This document shows, piece by piece, positions 45,241 through 57,619 of a stretch of 64,000 bases of DNA. The notes beneath the pieces were generated by a model, which did not search any database, was not told the DNA's origin, and saw only the letters and a program-made list of their open reading frames with translations. Position numbers and translations under genes: made by a program. Source of the DNA: Bagarius yarrelli. Its lineage: Eukaryota > Chordata > Actinopteri > Siluriformes > Sisoridae. How positions within the stretch are numbered: position 1 is the first letter of the stretch; every line of letters begins with the position of its first letter. The stretch covers positions 705,007 to 769,006 of the forward strand of contig VCAZ01000116.1 of NCBI GenBank assembly GCA_005784505.1, given 5' to 3'.

Positions 45241-46260
45241 TCATAGACTATGCCAGTCATTGCAGAGTATCATAGACTATGCCAGTCATTGCAGAGTATC
45301 ATAGACTATGCCAGTCATTGCAGAGTATCATAGACTATGCCAGTCATTGCAGAGTATCATAGACTATGCCTGTCATTGCAGAGTATCATAAACTATGCCA
45401 GTCATTGCAGAGTATCATAGACTATGCCAGACATTCCAGAGTATTATAGTATATGCCAGACACTGCAGAGTATCATAGTATATGCCAGACATGGCGGAGT
45501 ATTACAGACTATGCCAGTCATTGCAGAGTATTAAAGACTATGCCAGTCATTGCAGAGTATCATAGACTATGCCAGTCATTGCGGAGTATTAAAGACTATG
45601 CCAGTCATTGCAGAGTATCATAGACTATGCCAGTCATTGCGGAGTATAATGAACTCTGTCTGTTATTATAAGGAGTAAAATGGACCATGGATAGCATGCC
45701 AGTCATTGCAGGTTATTATGGATGATGGCAGTCATTACTAAGTATAATGAACTTGCCAGTCATTAGAGAACATCAGGTGTTTGTCGCTGCAGAGTAACCT
45801 AGAGTATGCTATCCAGAGTGTATGCCAGTCATCGAAAGTATTATGGACGATGCCAGTCATTGCTGAGTATGATGGACTATGCCCAGCATTACAAAGTATC
45901 ATGGATCATAGATAGCGTGCCATTCATTGCAGAGTATCATGGACGATGCTGGTCATTGCAGAGTATCATGCTCAGAGTATGCAAGTCATTGCAAGGTATC
46001 ATGGATGATTCCATTCATTACTAAGTATGATGGACTATGTCAGTCATTGCAGAGTATCATGGATGATGCCTATAATCAATGAGTATTTTGAACTAGGTTG
46101 GTTTTTAGAGATTATCACTGACTATGCCAATCAATACTAAGTGTCATGTACAGTACCAGTCATTACTAAATTTGTTGGGTTATGCTAGTCATTTGAGAGC
46201 ATTGTAGACTATGCCACTCAATACTGAGTATCATGGACCATGCCAGTCATTGCAGATTAT
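45241..46260. repeat. 29-bp minisatellite, sharply graded in identity
   Basis: The first seven or so units are nearly identical copies of CATAGACTATGCCAGTCATT plus GCAGAGTAT. Units become more diverged to the right, with insertions and deletions from about 45650 onward, though GCCAGTCATTGCAGAGTAT remains recognisable up to 46255. Confidence 0.93.
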
Positions 46261-46261
46261 C

Positions 46262-46312
46262 CATCTATCCAGAATGCATTCCTATTTCACACCCAGCGTT
46301 TCCAGTGGATCA
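46262..46312 (+). mobile_element. Repeat D stub
   Basis: AGAATGCATTCCTATTTCAC and CCAGCGTTTCCAGTGGATCA match repeat D near its 3' end. Confidence 0.5.
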
Positions 46313-46539
46313 CAATTTTTTCCAATAGTGTTCCATCCATTGTAATCCGCTGACCTTCTAAGCATAAATATTATTCAAATTAATTCACATTATTCAGAAA
46401 AATGTAGAGTGTAGCTTTCACATTCATTTTTTATGATTATCCATTCATCCACAATGTTATGTCTGGGAATTCCCACATATAAAGACAGAAAGTTAAGAAG
46501 TGAAAGTAAGAGAGAGACGCAAATGCAAAGCGGTCGAAT

Positions 46540-47135
46540 AAGTGGTCAAAAATGTGCGTTTTGCTGATCTGTACTGGTTTGTTTTGGCCATGAAAGCTTT
46601 GGAGCAAGGCAGCATCCGGTATGTGAAAGCTCTGATTGGCGTCAGGCCAGTGGACTTACTGTATGTGTGTCAGAATAATGTGGGTGTGTGTGTGTCTCTG
46701 ATTTCCTATTTCCTAGCATCTCCTAACAAGCCTTCTGTGTCCCAACTTGTTAAACCCGAACTAACACGCATTCACATGCCGCTAATAAGAGCTTTGGGTA
46801 ACTGAATTGTAATTGAGATTTGAGCTTGCGGCTTGATCACTTTGTATTAGTTTTATGTGAACAGGCCATTTTGGAGGAATGCAAAGAATACAGCTGCAAT
46901 CCATCCTTCTATCTAATTATAATAATGACTCTAAATGCCATCTTCATTCTCCCATTTTCTCTTTTACAGCATAATGTAATGAGTTTCTTTCAACCCAGCC
47001 TGCTAACACACACTGACATTGGAAACTATGGAGTCACTCGGCTGGGTCATGTAGAGAAAAAGAAAGGCATTCCTAATTATTTACCAGTCAATTACGGGAA
47101 TAAAAGGAATGAATGTCAATGACAGAAAGGAAGAA
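46540..47135. other. Unique block, candidate conserved non-coding element
   Basis: Non-repetitive, evenly composed, with clustered homeobox-like words (AATTGTAATTGAG, CTAATTATAATAATG, CTAATAAGAG). Two open frames of 87 and 100 codons have no recognised family. Confidence 0.3.
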
Positions 47136-47139
47136 AAGG

Positions 47140-48600
47140 CGAGAGAGAACAAACTTGCTCAGACAGCCGTAAACTCCTTTTATGCCACATACAGCACGTC
47201 TACATGTGCATGAAGGAGCCACCGGAGAGTTCGATTAGTTTATCACAGCAGGTGTTAAGAGGTTCATGTTGCCTTTTATTTTGGACGTAGAATATCAATG
47301 ATAGGGACATGTTTAATCTTTACTTTTGGTACTTTTGTTACATATGGCAGAGTATGATAGGGGTCAGAACCAGGGCAGATACGGCTGCATACATTTTATG
47401 TCAAATCTAGGATGACGTTAAAATATTAGTTTTTTTTTTGTGTAAGTTTGTCCTTATTGTCATTATAGCTATTTATGCTATATGCAGTATAAGAAGGTTA
47501 AAGACGCTGCGATAGTTTTTTTTTTTTTTGGGTTTTCCCACCAATTCTTCATCTAGTTTAATCCGCTGACCTTCTAACCATGAAGACATAGACAAAGTAT
47601 TATTGGACCACTGGCATTTGTAGATTTGTGGGTTTTGGAATTTGGTGTTCCTACTTGGTGTTCCTGCGTATGAATCATATACCCAATGATGTCAGAGGAC
47701 AGTCCTTCCAGGAAATGAAAGGTTTTTTTGTGATTGTTGAAGGTTAGAATTTTATTACAGGTTATCTGAAAAATGTTTTTGCAATAAAATTGTAGGATTA
47801 CCTAAATTGCACGTAGTGTAAAACAGTTGACCTGCGCTTTCATGAAGAACATCGATGAATTGAGGTGTTTGCTGACGAACTGGTCACCTTTTTGGGTGGG
47901 GCTTTACAATAACTGGTCAAATTTGTAGATAAGTTATGGTGATTGGATCAAATTTCCCAGCTCACATAGAATGCCTTGCGATTGGTTGATTTTGCCTGGT
48001 GATCTTGAAATCCTGGAGATAATGAAAAGTCTGTTTCCTAAAAATTGAAGGAATTTGCGAGCATCCTGACCAATCGGATAAAACAAACTTGTGCGATATT
48101 TAACATTTAAACACATTGTACTCTGTTATATAAGGGTTCAGGTTTGAACAGCTCAAATGTTGGGCAGGAAGTCTGAGAGAGATTGTAGAAATGGTGGCCC
48201 AGAAATCAATGCAGATCTTTTTATTAAATATATTTTACTATCTTACATAGATTTTCTGGGCCATAGCAAAGGATCTTATCTTTTTAATGAAGTAAAAAAT
48301 ATATATTTAAAAAACGAACAGATCCTAACAAGATTTGATGTCTTGTTTGCTCTTAGTGGTTCCACACATTAGCTGAAACTTAACTGTGCTTTGTACCTCA
48401 TACACCTTTACAGGCAGTGCAGCCAACTTTTCAACACTCAAGGGATAGTTTGGGGGAGGAATTAACCACACAAATGACCCATGTTTGCTTCTAATTAGCT
48501 GCTACTGTAGAGCGATAGCTACGTTTGCTTACAGGAGTGGGGTATACAGGCTCTAGAGAGCTTCCAATTGGGCGTAGATTTGGGAGTCAGGGAAGTTTAT
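47140..48600. other. Unique DNA, no gene seen
   Basis: Long T runs near 47430 and 47516. No recognised mobile element or coding signal. Confidence 0.4.
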
Positions 48601-48602
48601 AC

Positions 48603-48772
48603 TGTTATTACATTTACATTATTGCACAGTGAAATACGTTTCTTCGGTCTATCCAGCTTGGATAGTTGGGGTCCGAGTGCAGGCTTTTGGCACAGAGAAT
48701 GCAGCTTGGCAATGGAGGGGCTTGAACCCCGATTCTCCAATCAACAACGCAGAACCATAACTATTTAATAGG
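48603..48772 (-). mobile_element. SINE family B
   Basis: ATTGCACAGTGAAATACGTT (tail), GTTGGGGTCCGAGTGCAGG (body), GGGGCTTGAACCCCGATTCT (B-box, reversed). Confidence 0.8.
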
Positions 48773-48867
48773 CACTTAGAACTTTCGATAGAAAACATAG
48801 ATGAAGTTATAAAAGAGATGTTTATTGTTAACCCATTATTCCTTAAGTAAAACTTACAGATTTAAAC

Positions 48868-49235
48868 CCTGTTCCAGCATGACAATGTCCCTGATCTCTA
48901 TGAAGACATGCTGTGTTCTGGATGGTATGAAGTGAAAGAACTCTCATGTCCTGTACAGGGTCCTGATTTTGACTCAACCGCTTTACATTAAACACTTTTA
49001 GGATGAACTGGAACCCCGACTAAACCCCAGACCTCCTCACTTCAACATTATGGTCTGATCTCACTAATACTATTGTGACTAAATGAACGCCAATCCACAC
49101 AGTCACATGACACAATCTAGTGAAAAACCTGCACAGACATCCAGAGAGGATTAATTGGAGGAAGAGTGAGACTAACATCTGGAATAGAATGTTCAAGAAA
49201 GACATATAAATGTGATGGTCATGTGTAAATAATTG
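48868..49235 (+). pseudogene. Tc1-like transposon relic, 3' part
   Basis: CTGTTCCAGCATGACAATGT, GTACAGGGTCCTGATTTTGA, GGATGAACTGGAACCCCGAC, GACCTCCTCACTTCAACATT, GACACAATCTAGTG, then TCTGGAATAGAATGTTCAAG and GTGTGATGGTCATGTG-like end. Intact across the point where the sister at 38345 is split. Stops and indels show that it is inactive. Confidence 0.8.
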
Positions 49236-49239
49236 TTAC

Positions 49240-50635
49240 AGACCTCCAATTTGGTTGTGGATTAATTCTGTGCAGTTTCTCATATCTAACATATCTAACA
49301 ATATGTCCAGGACAGGATTCCCTCTCTGACCCTCATCATCATTAAGAATTAAGTTGGGGTCTATTAAAAAAATAAAAAATAAGTGCAGTGGTTCCCTTGC
49401 AGAAACACCGATAGGCATGAATTAGCAGTTTTTCACTAACACCAGGCACCCCTGGTGTTCCAGTAACAAGCTCATGGGGGTTTAACAAGTTCTCAGTACG
49501 ACTCTGCAATTGTCAGATAGAAGACTGTTTGTTGGAGCATTTCTGATCGACTGCAGAGAAGCACAGGGTTTCTGTAGAGTAAAAAAAAAAAGATTGTTGA
49601 TTTAGAGACAGCGAAGGCTGTGGGGAGACAAAATGGCTGCTCTTGAAAACAAACCGCAGGAAATAATGATGCCAAGCACAGCAGACCGGGTGCTTCCCTC
49701 TTCTGTATGGCAGAACATTCCATTACACACTGCTGACTGACAGACTATAAGCAGATAGATGCACAAATATCTGTTTCCGGCCTAGACATGGCAAAAAGAG
49801 TCAGGTATCAAGATAATGCTATGATATGGCCACATGTCCATGCTAACATATTATTAATAAACAAGGTCCAAAACAGAATATGCTAATCTTCCTAAATGAA
49901 CAAGTTTTATTATCCGATGGATTTAATTGGTGGTGTTTTAAAAGCCCAGCTCAGCTCAGACTGGATGGTAATCCGTTAAAGGACAGCAGAGGCCATGTCG
50001 GACATCCGTGAGCGTGAAATGCATGCTTAGAGAAGCTTAGGGGCAAGCAAAGGGCAAACACTTGAAATAGATCTTCTCTGTATCAGGACACGCACCACAA
50101 TCTTGAAAAACATAAAACTTTTAATGTTTTCGAACCCTTTTTACCGGTACACTGGTGCTCAAATGGAAAATCGACTCATGGGAGATTTTTTAATTAATAT
50201 AAACAAACAAATTATATTCTGGCTGCAGGTCTGATTGAGAATGAGTCGTGACGCCATTGCAGGATTTAAGATGTTTATGAACGAGCAGTCGGGGAGTCTC
50301 CGAAGGCAGAAATGGGTTGAATATTATTAAAGAACAGTCATGTGGATAGAAATTTTAACTATTTTTTAAACTGTTTCCTATAAATATATTTTCCGTAGTT
50401 TGCCAGAAAAAAAGACAATAATAATCTAGAAATCTCAAAAAATTATGAAAAATAACTACTTGTCATATGAGTTTTGATTTCTAAAGTAAAATAAGAGTTA
50501 AAAGTCCAATTATTTCTTTTTAAAGATGGACATCCTATTAACCTTCAACTGAACCTTTTTCTAGGGTTGTTTTAATAACTTTAAATTTCTTATATACACT
50601 TACAAATATTTAATTAAAAAATAAATAAAGCAAAC
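49240..50635. other. Unique DNA, candidate conserved block at 49500-49790
   Basis: No recognised repeat. 49500-49790 is evenly composed and non-repetitive. No gene was seen. Confidence 0.3.
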
Positions 50636-50639
50636 AAAA

Positions 50640-51010
50640 ATTATTGGCGTGAGGTCATGTGACCTAAAGCAGAGTCAACCGAGTACCACAAAATAGTGTC
50701 AAAATATCACAATGTATAAATTAAACAGTAAAATATCGCAATAAAATATCGTTCTTTTTATTTGCCGATACCTCAAACGTTTTTGCGAAACAAGTATAAT
50801 TCATGTACGTATATTTGGATATTATGTTCCTAGCTTACACAAACTGTTACATTTTTAATAACTTAAAAACACAACCAAAATATACACCATGAATGGAAGG
50901 AGAAAATTGTCAAAATAAAGGTACCACATATGCATATTTTATTTGTGGCATCGATGCATTAGAATTTTAACTGATGCATCGAGCCATATCGATTTGTTGT
51001 GACAGCCAAA
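50640..51010. mobile_element. hAT-like non-autonomous element, diverged
   Basis: GAGGTCATGTGACC near the left, ATATCGCAATAAAATATCG in the middle and GCATCGAGCCATATCGATTT near the right are typical of the fish repeats that begin AGGGCTG. The ends are eroded. Confidence 0.5.
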
Positions 51011-51014
51011 GTTT

Positions 51015-51935
51015 GAAATAGGATACGCAAGTATTACTGTCTGTTTTTCTTCTTCGGTTATTCTGATTTACATCAATATCTCCAGTCTGAAAAAACTCTC
51101 AAAATCCAGTCATAAAAATGTCTATAAATTTTTATGGGCATGGTCTAATGTAAGATAAGGGTGTTAAGCTGCTGGTAAAAATAATGGAAGTACTGCAAAG
51201 ACTCCCATGTAAAAAGCCATATCCAGGCTAATTTTCTAATGTATGCTAGCTTCAGCGCTGCACCGCTCTGGAAAGGCTTTAGCTTCAAAAATTTACTCTG
51301 CGTAAATCTTTAAGCTAATGACCGGATCCTCCTGTACTTTTAAGTCCTCTTTTGTCCCTGCAGAAGCTAATTGATGTTTGTATAGTAAGACCAGGTTCCT
51401 TGTCACATTGTACAAACAGGAATGCAACAGCTAACCCAGCTAACGACTGATCAGGGACAAACCGAGGCTATGAAACTTTTAGAGTTTAATTTGGGTTGGG
51501 CTGAAGAAAGTGAAGCTGATCAAAAAAAATCTTCAGGGCCCGCTAGGGCACATGACGGATGGTGTGGTAAATAGTTAATCAGACATGGAGGAGGAGGACC
51601 TAAAATTAGTCGCGCAACCGGAGTCTTTGTCAGGACGATAAGTTATCCGTATCATCTCTATATTTATCTTCATCGCCGTATTCATGTGTCTGTTAATTTC
51701 TTTACTCCACACACAGCCTTTTTTCATAGTGAAACCACAAATCCATTAGTGCCTCCATGCCACAGCTTAGAGAAATGAGGTCTATTAAATTTGAAAAGAA
51801 AGCAGGTGTGAACACCGATAGAGATGAATCAGATTGTAGTTTTCTGTCTGTTTGAATGTGACCAGGTCAAACACACAACAGATCATCGTGTTCACCAATT
51901 TAACGGTCATTTTCAAAACATCAGCATCAACGTAA
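51015..51935. other. Unique DNA, no gene seen
   Basis: No recognised repeat or coding signal. Confidence 0.4.
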
Positions 51936-51939
51936 ATCC

Positions 51940-52275
51940 ATTGGTAGCACACTGGGTTAAGGTGTTGGGACTGTTACCTGAAAGATCGGGGTTCGATTTC
52001 CAGCACCACCAAGTTACTACCGCTAGGCCCCTGAGAAGGGCCCCTAACCCCCGATTGCTCAGTTGTATAAAAGAGATAAATGTAAGTCACTCTGGATGAG
52101 GGCGTCTGCCAGATGTCCTTAATTGAAGTGACTTACATCTATCTAATTTCTTTGCCCCTGAGGATTAAGGCCCTCGCTCAGGGTTCCAGTAGTGGCAGCT
52201 TGCTGGTCCTGAGATTTAAATATAAAATTTTCCAATCAGCAAGCGAACAGCTTAATCACTGAGCTACCACTTCCC
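51940..52275. mobile_element. Tail-to-tail inverted pair of SINE family A
   Basis: 51940-52117 is a full plus copy (TTGGTAGCACACTGGGTTAA, GGGTTCGATTTCCAGCACCA, AAGTCACTCTGGATGAGGGC). 52118-52275 is a minus copy (AAGTGACTTACATCTATCTA, CGCTCAGGGTTCCAG, CTTAATCACTGAGCTACCAC). The tails abut. Confidence 0.9.
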
Positions 52276-52279
52276 ACAG

Positions 52280-52910
52280 CCAGTGTAAGACTGAGATGGT
52301 TAGTGGTAGCCTATATAGTTCTGATAGGCTGGGAAACTTGTGGAAGTCATAAACTTCCTCTGTAGGAAAGCCTGTTCAGAAAGAAAGCCTGTCTGGAGAG
52401 GTTTTTCAGTGAATACAATCCTCTATGTAAAGATTTCATCATTCTTGCCAACTAAATCATTGACGCTCGTGACACAGAGAGGAAGCCATGAGTGGTCGGA
52501 CGGGCCAGGGTGTGAGGGGACGAGCCAGAATGTGATTAGATCAAAAGAAACCAAATTACAGTGTGTGAAATCACTGAATGGTAAATGACATGTTTTACCT
52601 TCTCATCTGCCCCCGAACGTTCGCACCACACAACATACCGAAATTGCATATCACGTTGTGCCAGTGTCAGGGTAAAAAAAATAATAAAACCACAAAATCT
52701 CTCAGACGGAGGGGAGAGACAACAGCACAGGGTAATGTGTAGAACTTTTAACATAAGGTTCTCAAGTGGCTAAGGGTCTGTCACTTATCACTATAGCCTG
52801 GCTTTAATCCTTGGGCAAGAAACCAATCTTCAATGCTGGTCCCAATTCCTGGGAACGACTTAGTTAGAGGTTAGAAGTTAGCTGAGAGGAGAAGAGTCTA
52901 GAGAGTATGT
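52280..52910. other. Unique DNA, no gene seen
   Basis: No recognised repeat. Short open frames on both strands have no family support. Confidence 0.4.
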
Positions 52911-52914
52911 AAAT

Positions 52915-53205
52915 GCCTTCATTGGTCACATATACTTTTTACTGCAGAATGAAATTTGTTTCTTCGCATATCCCATCCTAATAAGTTGCGCTCAAAGCGC
53001 AGGGTCAGCTATGTTACGCCGTCTCTGGAGCAGGAAGGGCTAAGGAGTCTTGCTCAAGGACCCAACAGTGGCTGACTGGCGGTGGTGGGGCTTGAACCCG
53101 GGTCTTTTTGGTCTTCAGATCAACATCTCAGGCTGGCGGTGGTGGGGCTTGAACCTGGGTCTTCCTGGTCTTCAGAGTAACAACTCAGCGCCTAAACCAT
53201 TTCTA
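52915..53205 (-). mobile_element. SINE family B with duplicated B-box module, near full length
   Basis: GTCACATATACTTTTTACTG (3' end), TTCGCATATCCCATCCTAAT, GCGCAGGGTCAGCTATGTTA, TCTCTGGAGCAGGAAGGG (body), then two copies of GGCGGTGGTGGGGCTTGAAC with GGGTCTT and GGTCTTCAGA, and the head CGCCTAAACCATTT. Confidence 0.9.
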
Positions 53206-53211
53206 CTTTTT

Positions 53212-53392
53212 AAAAGTGGTTAAGGTGGTTAGGTTTGTTGATCAGTAGATCGTAGGTTCAAATCCTAGCAACACAAAGCTGCCACTTCTGGGCCCCTAAA
53301 CAAGGCCCTTAAACCTTATTTGCTGAATTGGATAAAAAATGTAAAAAATGTAAGTCGCTCTGGATAAGGTCATTTGCTAAAGGCCGGAAATG
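53212..53392 (+). mobile_element. SINE family A, head-to-head with a family B copy
   Basis: GTGGTTAAGGTGGTTAGGTT, GTAGGTTCAAATCCTAGCAA, GGGCCCCTAAACAAGGCCCT, AAGTCGCTCTGGATAAGGTC. Confidence 0.9.
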
Positions 53393-53399
53393 GAAATGG

Positions 53400-54775
53400 A
53401 AGCCAAGATTGAGCAAGAATTTATCCGAGACTATGACAAGACTAGACAAGATTTTTAGTCTTAAGATTAGGTTTACTCTAGACTACCATAACACCACTTC
53501 ATTTGCTCAGATCTCCCAGAAATGTAAAGAGATGTAACAAACTATTGTGATAAGTCAAAGCCGTGATAACAAGCAGACAGTAATTAATTGCACAAGCATT
53601 TATATTTATTGCATTGTTGCAATATCTGTAATGAAATTCTACCACCTCACGAGGCAGTGCTGTAATAATGGACTTGTGCGCAATGCCCACATATCGGTGG
53701 AGAAGATATTACCAAATCCAATATTTCAATAATGGGAAAAAGCAATAAAAATCAGGAAAAAGATCAGGAAAACTAATAATCAGTCGATATTTACAAAGAA
53801 GTCAGATTTTGTATTTCTTTTGGATGAGCTTGTATAAAAATGAGAGAAGTTGCGATTGCAGATGCAGTCTAATGGAAATGATTTCTTGCGGCTTTTGCAT
53901 AATAGTTGAATCAAACTTCATTTATTTCTAGCGAAGTGTCGCTTACATGCATAAAAAAGCTAAAAAAAAGAATGCGATCAGGGGTAAAATGAGACGCCAA
54001 TCAATGCGGGTCACAGAACTTGTCTTCGTAGTGAGGATATTTGATGGAAAGCTTCAACTCTGAATAAAAAAGATTGGAAAATGGGAGTTTTCTCAGTTGA
54101 GTTTCCAGTCAGCTGGAAATGTAATTTTTTTTAGAAAGCAGATTTGTGAAAAGAAATTTGACTACAAACATCTCAGTTTCTACTGACGGTAAGCAATTAG
54201 TAAACAGACACGGGGAAAAAAAATCAGCTAATGTCTGTCGAACAGTCTCACACTGTCCAATCAAAATTTTTTTTTAAGTCAATATCATCGTCACCCATTC
54301 AGTCAAAGGCACATCGCGCTCAGGATCAATTCTAACGTCGTTACTGAGATCCAACCAACTGTAGCTTGCAATTTAATTGTAAATAAAAGATACCAGCTTT
54401 AAAATAAGTCTGGAAAAGACCTCTGTGTATCCTGAGCTTAATACCGTTATTAAAAAGAAGGTTTATTCAATTAAATCAACATAAAACTGATTAAAGGTTT
54501 ACTAAATAAAATAAAAATAATATAATAAACTTAGAAAGAATATATTGTGAGTCTATACATGGTATTTATATTTATATTGTTATACTTGGCTTAGAATGAC
54601 AAAAAAATTTAGGACAATAACCCTTTTATGGAGATTTATACAAAATAAAAAATAAGTACAAAATAAAACTAGTTAAGTTTCCCAAATTTACTTTTTTAAG
54701 ATCTAAAGAACGATTAATGTAAGGTCTGAAAAAAACCCCATAACTAGTACACTAACAGGAAGCGGAACCCAACAT
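53400..54775. other. Unique AT-rich DNA, no gene seen
   Basis: No recognised repeat or coding signal. Confidence 0.4.
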
Positions 54776-54777
54776 GA

Positions 54778-54895
54778 GGCAGTGGTGGCACAACTGGTTA
54801 AGGTGCCGGTTTATTGATTGGTGGTTCGGTGTGCGAGTCCCACCATTGATAGGCTGCTACTGTAAGGACCATTGAGAACAAATAAATCATGTCTG
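54778..54895 (+). mobile_element. SINE family B, truncated
   Basis: GGCAGTGGTGGCACAACTGG, GTTCGGTGTGCGAGTCCCAC, GGCTGCTACTGTAAGGACC. Confidence 0.75.
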
Positions 54896-54969
54896 AACCC
54901 GTGCGCTGATGCCAACTTATTTCTATTTAAAGAAAAAATACCAATATATCAACTATCCCTCCTCGGTAC

Positions 54970-54995
54970 CAAACCAAACCAAACCAAACCAAACC
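54970..54995. repeat. (AAACC)n microsatellite
   Basis: Five CCAAA units. Confidence 0.9.
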
Positions 54996-55049
54996 CAAGC
55001 CACCACGTCTCACCGTTGCTTTCAATTTGTTTGCTAATTTCCTGATTTT

Positions 55050-55690
55050 TTTTTTGGCCTTTCATTATTTTTAGATGTCTTTGAAGAGACTTATTGCTTG
55101 AAACAGGCTTCACACTGGCCTATTCAGTATCACTCAAGGTCGAGGGCATCGATAGCTTATTATCAAAGTTATTCTGCCGTCAAGGCCACGCCGTATGTTT
55201 AACATTTGTGTTTGTTCTTACTGAAAAAAAAAAATGAAAGTATTTCAGTATTAAAATTTATGAAATGAGTAGAAAAGAAAAAAATATGACCCAGTGACCA
55301 GTTCAGCCTACAGATCCAGCATTGGCTGTGTTTATAAGTAAACAGCTCCACGCTGAAGGTTCGACCCTGTTGGTTTGGCGCTGCTGATATTTGCCCAGCT
55401 TTTTTTCATGTGTCACTGAGAGCAGGATTTTAAATTTGGCCTTGTTGTTTATTACTGCCTCCTATAAAAATATGCTGAAGAACCCAGGCTGTGGCAGCTA
55501 ATCAACGGCGTCCCAGTCCTGCTTCTTATCCAATGCGGTCTCAAGGCGCTGAAATATTGCAGAGAATGAAAAATTAGTGATCCAGCATGTGCGGGACTCC
55601 TTTACTGTTTTTCTGTTGGAAGAAGGGGTTCAATAATTTAGATTTAGTGCTTTGGAGCGGAGCTATTTCCACATTTAGAAAAGACTTCGC
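55050..55690. other. Unique block, candidate conserved element
   Basis: Non-repetitive, evenly composed stretch; 55100-55200 and 55400-55600 are CG-richer than their flanks. No gene was seen. Confidence 0.28.
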
Positions 55691-55959
55691 TTGAATAAGC
55701 ATCTCAGATACAACAGGAGCCTGGAGAACACCAGGGCTGTGGAATTCCAGCAAAACTGTGTTTTAATTAAAAAAATATTTTCTACTGGAATGCAGTCAGT
55801 GTTTACTTGGCCTGTACTTTATACTGAAAATTGTTTAAGACAAAGACAACACACTTTTTTAATGTATTTAAATGTATTTTTTAGATTTTAATTATTTCTT
55901 ATATATATATTAATATTAATTTGGTTTAAATTTATAGTATACTAATATTTATATTTATT

Positions 55960-56006
55960 ACATATTATTATTATTATTATTACTATTATTATTATTATTA
56001 TTATTA
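55960..56006. repeat. (ATT)n microsatellite
   Basis: TTATTATTA run with one TAC interruption. Confidence 0.95.
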
Positions 56007-56015
56007 CATAAACAA

Positions 56016-56168
56016 ATGGTAGATCAGTAGGTAAGATGTTATTCTGCTGCTTAGAAAATCATGGGTTCAATTCCCAACACAACCAAGCTGCCACTTCTGG
56101 GCCCCTGAGCAAGGCCCTTAACCCCGATTTGGACAGTTGGATAAAAAAGTGCAGAAAATGTAAACGTT
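56016..56168 (+). mobile_element. SINE family A, next to a related minisatellite
   Basis: AAATGGTAGATCAGTAGGTA, GGGTTCAATTCCCAACACAA, GGGCCCCTGAGCAAGGCCCT. Tail degraded. Confidence 0.9.
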
Positions 56169-56212
56169 ATTATGCATCAAGGGATTGCTGGTATTACATC
56201 ACAATAGCTATA

Positions 56213-56965
56213 CAATGAGCTACCACCAGCCTACAGCACCCAGCTATCACCACCTTGTGCTACCACCACCCTTCACCACTGAGCTACCACCATTCACTGC
56301 TGATACCACCACCTTACACCAATGAGCTACCACTTTCCTGATCTACCACCATCATACACCAATGAGCTACTACCAGCCTACGCTACCACCACCATACAGC
56401 ACTTAGCAACCACCGGCCTACAGCACTTAGCTATAACCGGTTTGTGCTAACACCACCCTACACCACTGAACTGTCACCACCCATTGCTGCTACTACCACC
56501 TTGAACCAATGAGCTACCACCCTGATTAACCACCATCCTACACCACTAAGCCTCCACCAGCCTACTTTACCACTACTTTACACCACTAAGCTACCATCAC
56601 CCTACAGCACTTAGCTATCAATAGCGTGCGCTACCACCACCCGTTAGTGCTATCACCACCTTACACCAATGAGCTACCATTTCCCTGATCTACCACCATC
56701 CTACACCAATAGGCTACCATCACCCTACAGCACTTACCTATCACTACCCTGCGCTACCATCACCCTACACCACTGAGCTACCACCACCCGTTGCTGCTAC
56801 CACTTCCCTGATCTATCACCACCCTGCGCTACCACCACCCTACACCAATGAGCTACCATTTCCTGATCTACCACCATCCTACACCAATAAGGTACTACTA
56901 CTATACACCACTTAGCCTTTATCTCCTCAACATTTCACCACCCTACACCACTGCCTTAAGCTACA
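56213..56965. repeat. Degenerate minisatellite built from GAGCTACCACC words
   Basis: About 750 bases of imperfect units such as CCTACACCAATGAGCTACCA and CACCCTACAGCACTTAGCTA, roughly 20-40 bases apart. ACTGAGCTACCACC equals the reverse complement of the start of SINE family A. Confidence 0.9.
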
Positions 56966-57289
56966 ACCACCCCGATCTACCAGAAGTTTTCATCACTAGT
57001 CTGTACTAATAACTGAATAAACAGAATAGAAATATGCAGTGAAGCACAAACTACAATAAAATGTATCTATGCACTATTTCGACAATGACTTGTGTTTTTT
57101 GAGTCAGTATTAAACTATTAAACTGTGTTTGTTGCTGATGAGTCAGTGAACAGAATATTAAAAAAAAAATCATGTGTGATAAATTGTGACTCACGTATTA
57201 TTGGACTATCAGTCATTCTGTTTGGCTGCTCAGGATTTTCTTTTTGACTAATTAAGGCAATCAGGGAAAAAGTGAACTAATGCGTTCTA

Positions 57290-57420
57290 CACAGATAGCA
57301 CGTCTAACCGCTGCGGCGTGCTGCGCACCGCGGGTCAAGAGCCGAGTCATTAACTGGTGATTAAAGCTTCACAATGGCATTTTATTGCTTTCAAAAGTAT
57401 TGAACGTAACAAGGACACAG
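57290..57420. other. Unique CG-rich patch
   Basis: CCGCTGCGGCGTGCTGCGCA and following bases are CG-rich in AT-rich DNA, then ATTAACTGGTGATTAAAGC. It is a weak candidate for a regulatory element. Confidence 0.25.
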
Positions 57421-57619
57421 GAAGGAAGCAGAAAAGGTATAAAAATAATCTGGGTTGTTTTCTGAAAGGGTGATCTATTGTTTTCCGATGCTAGTTTTTA
57501 GTTTTGCTGCGGTTGCAATTTAGTTTTAAATTAAAATAAAACTGAGGCTCTGTCCGAAATTGCATACTTCCATACTATATAGTAGCAAAACTGATTCAAC
57601 GAGGTGAGTAGTATATAAT

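Noticed and set aside
40057..46260. Regular 28- and 29-bp repeats as a CRISPR array
   Set aside because: Units are directly contiguous without unique spacers, and the DNA is clearly vertebrate.
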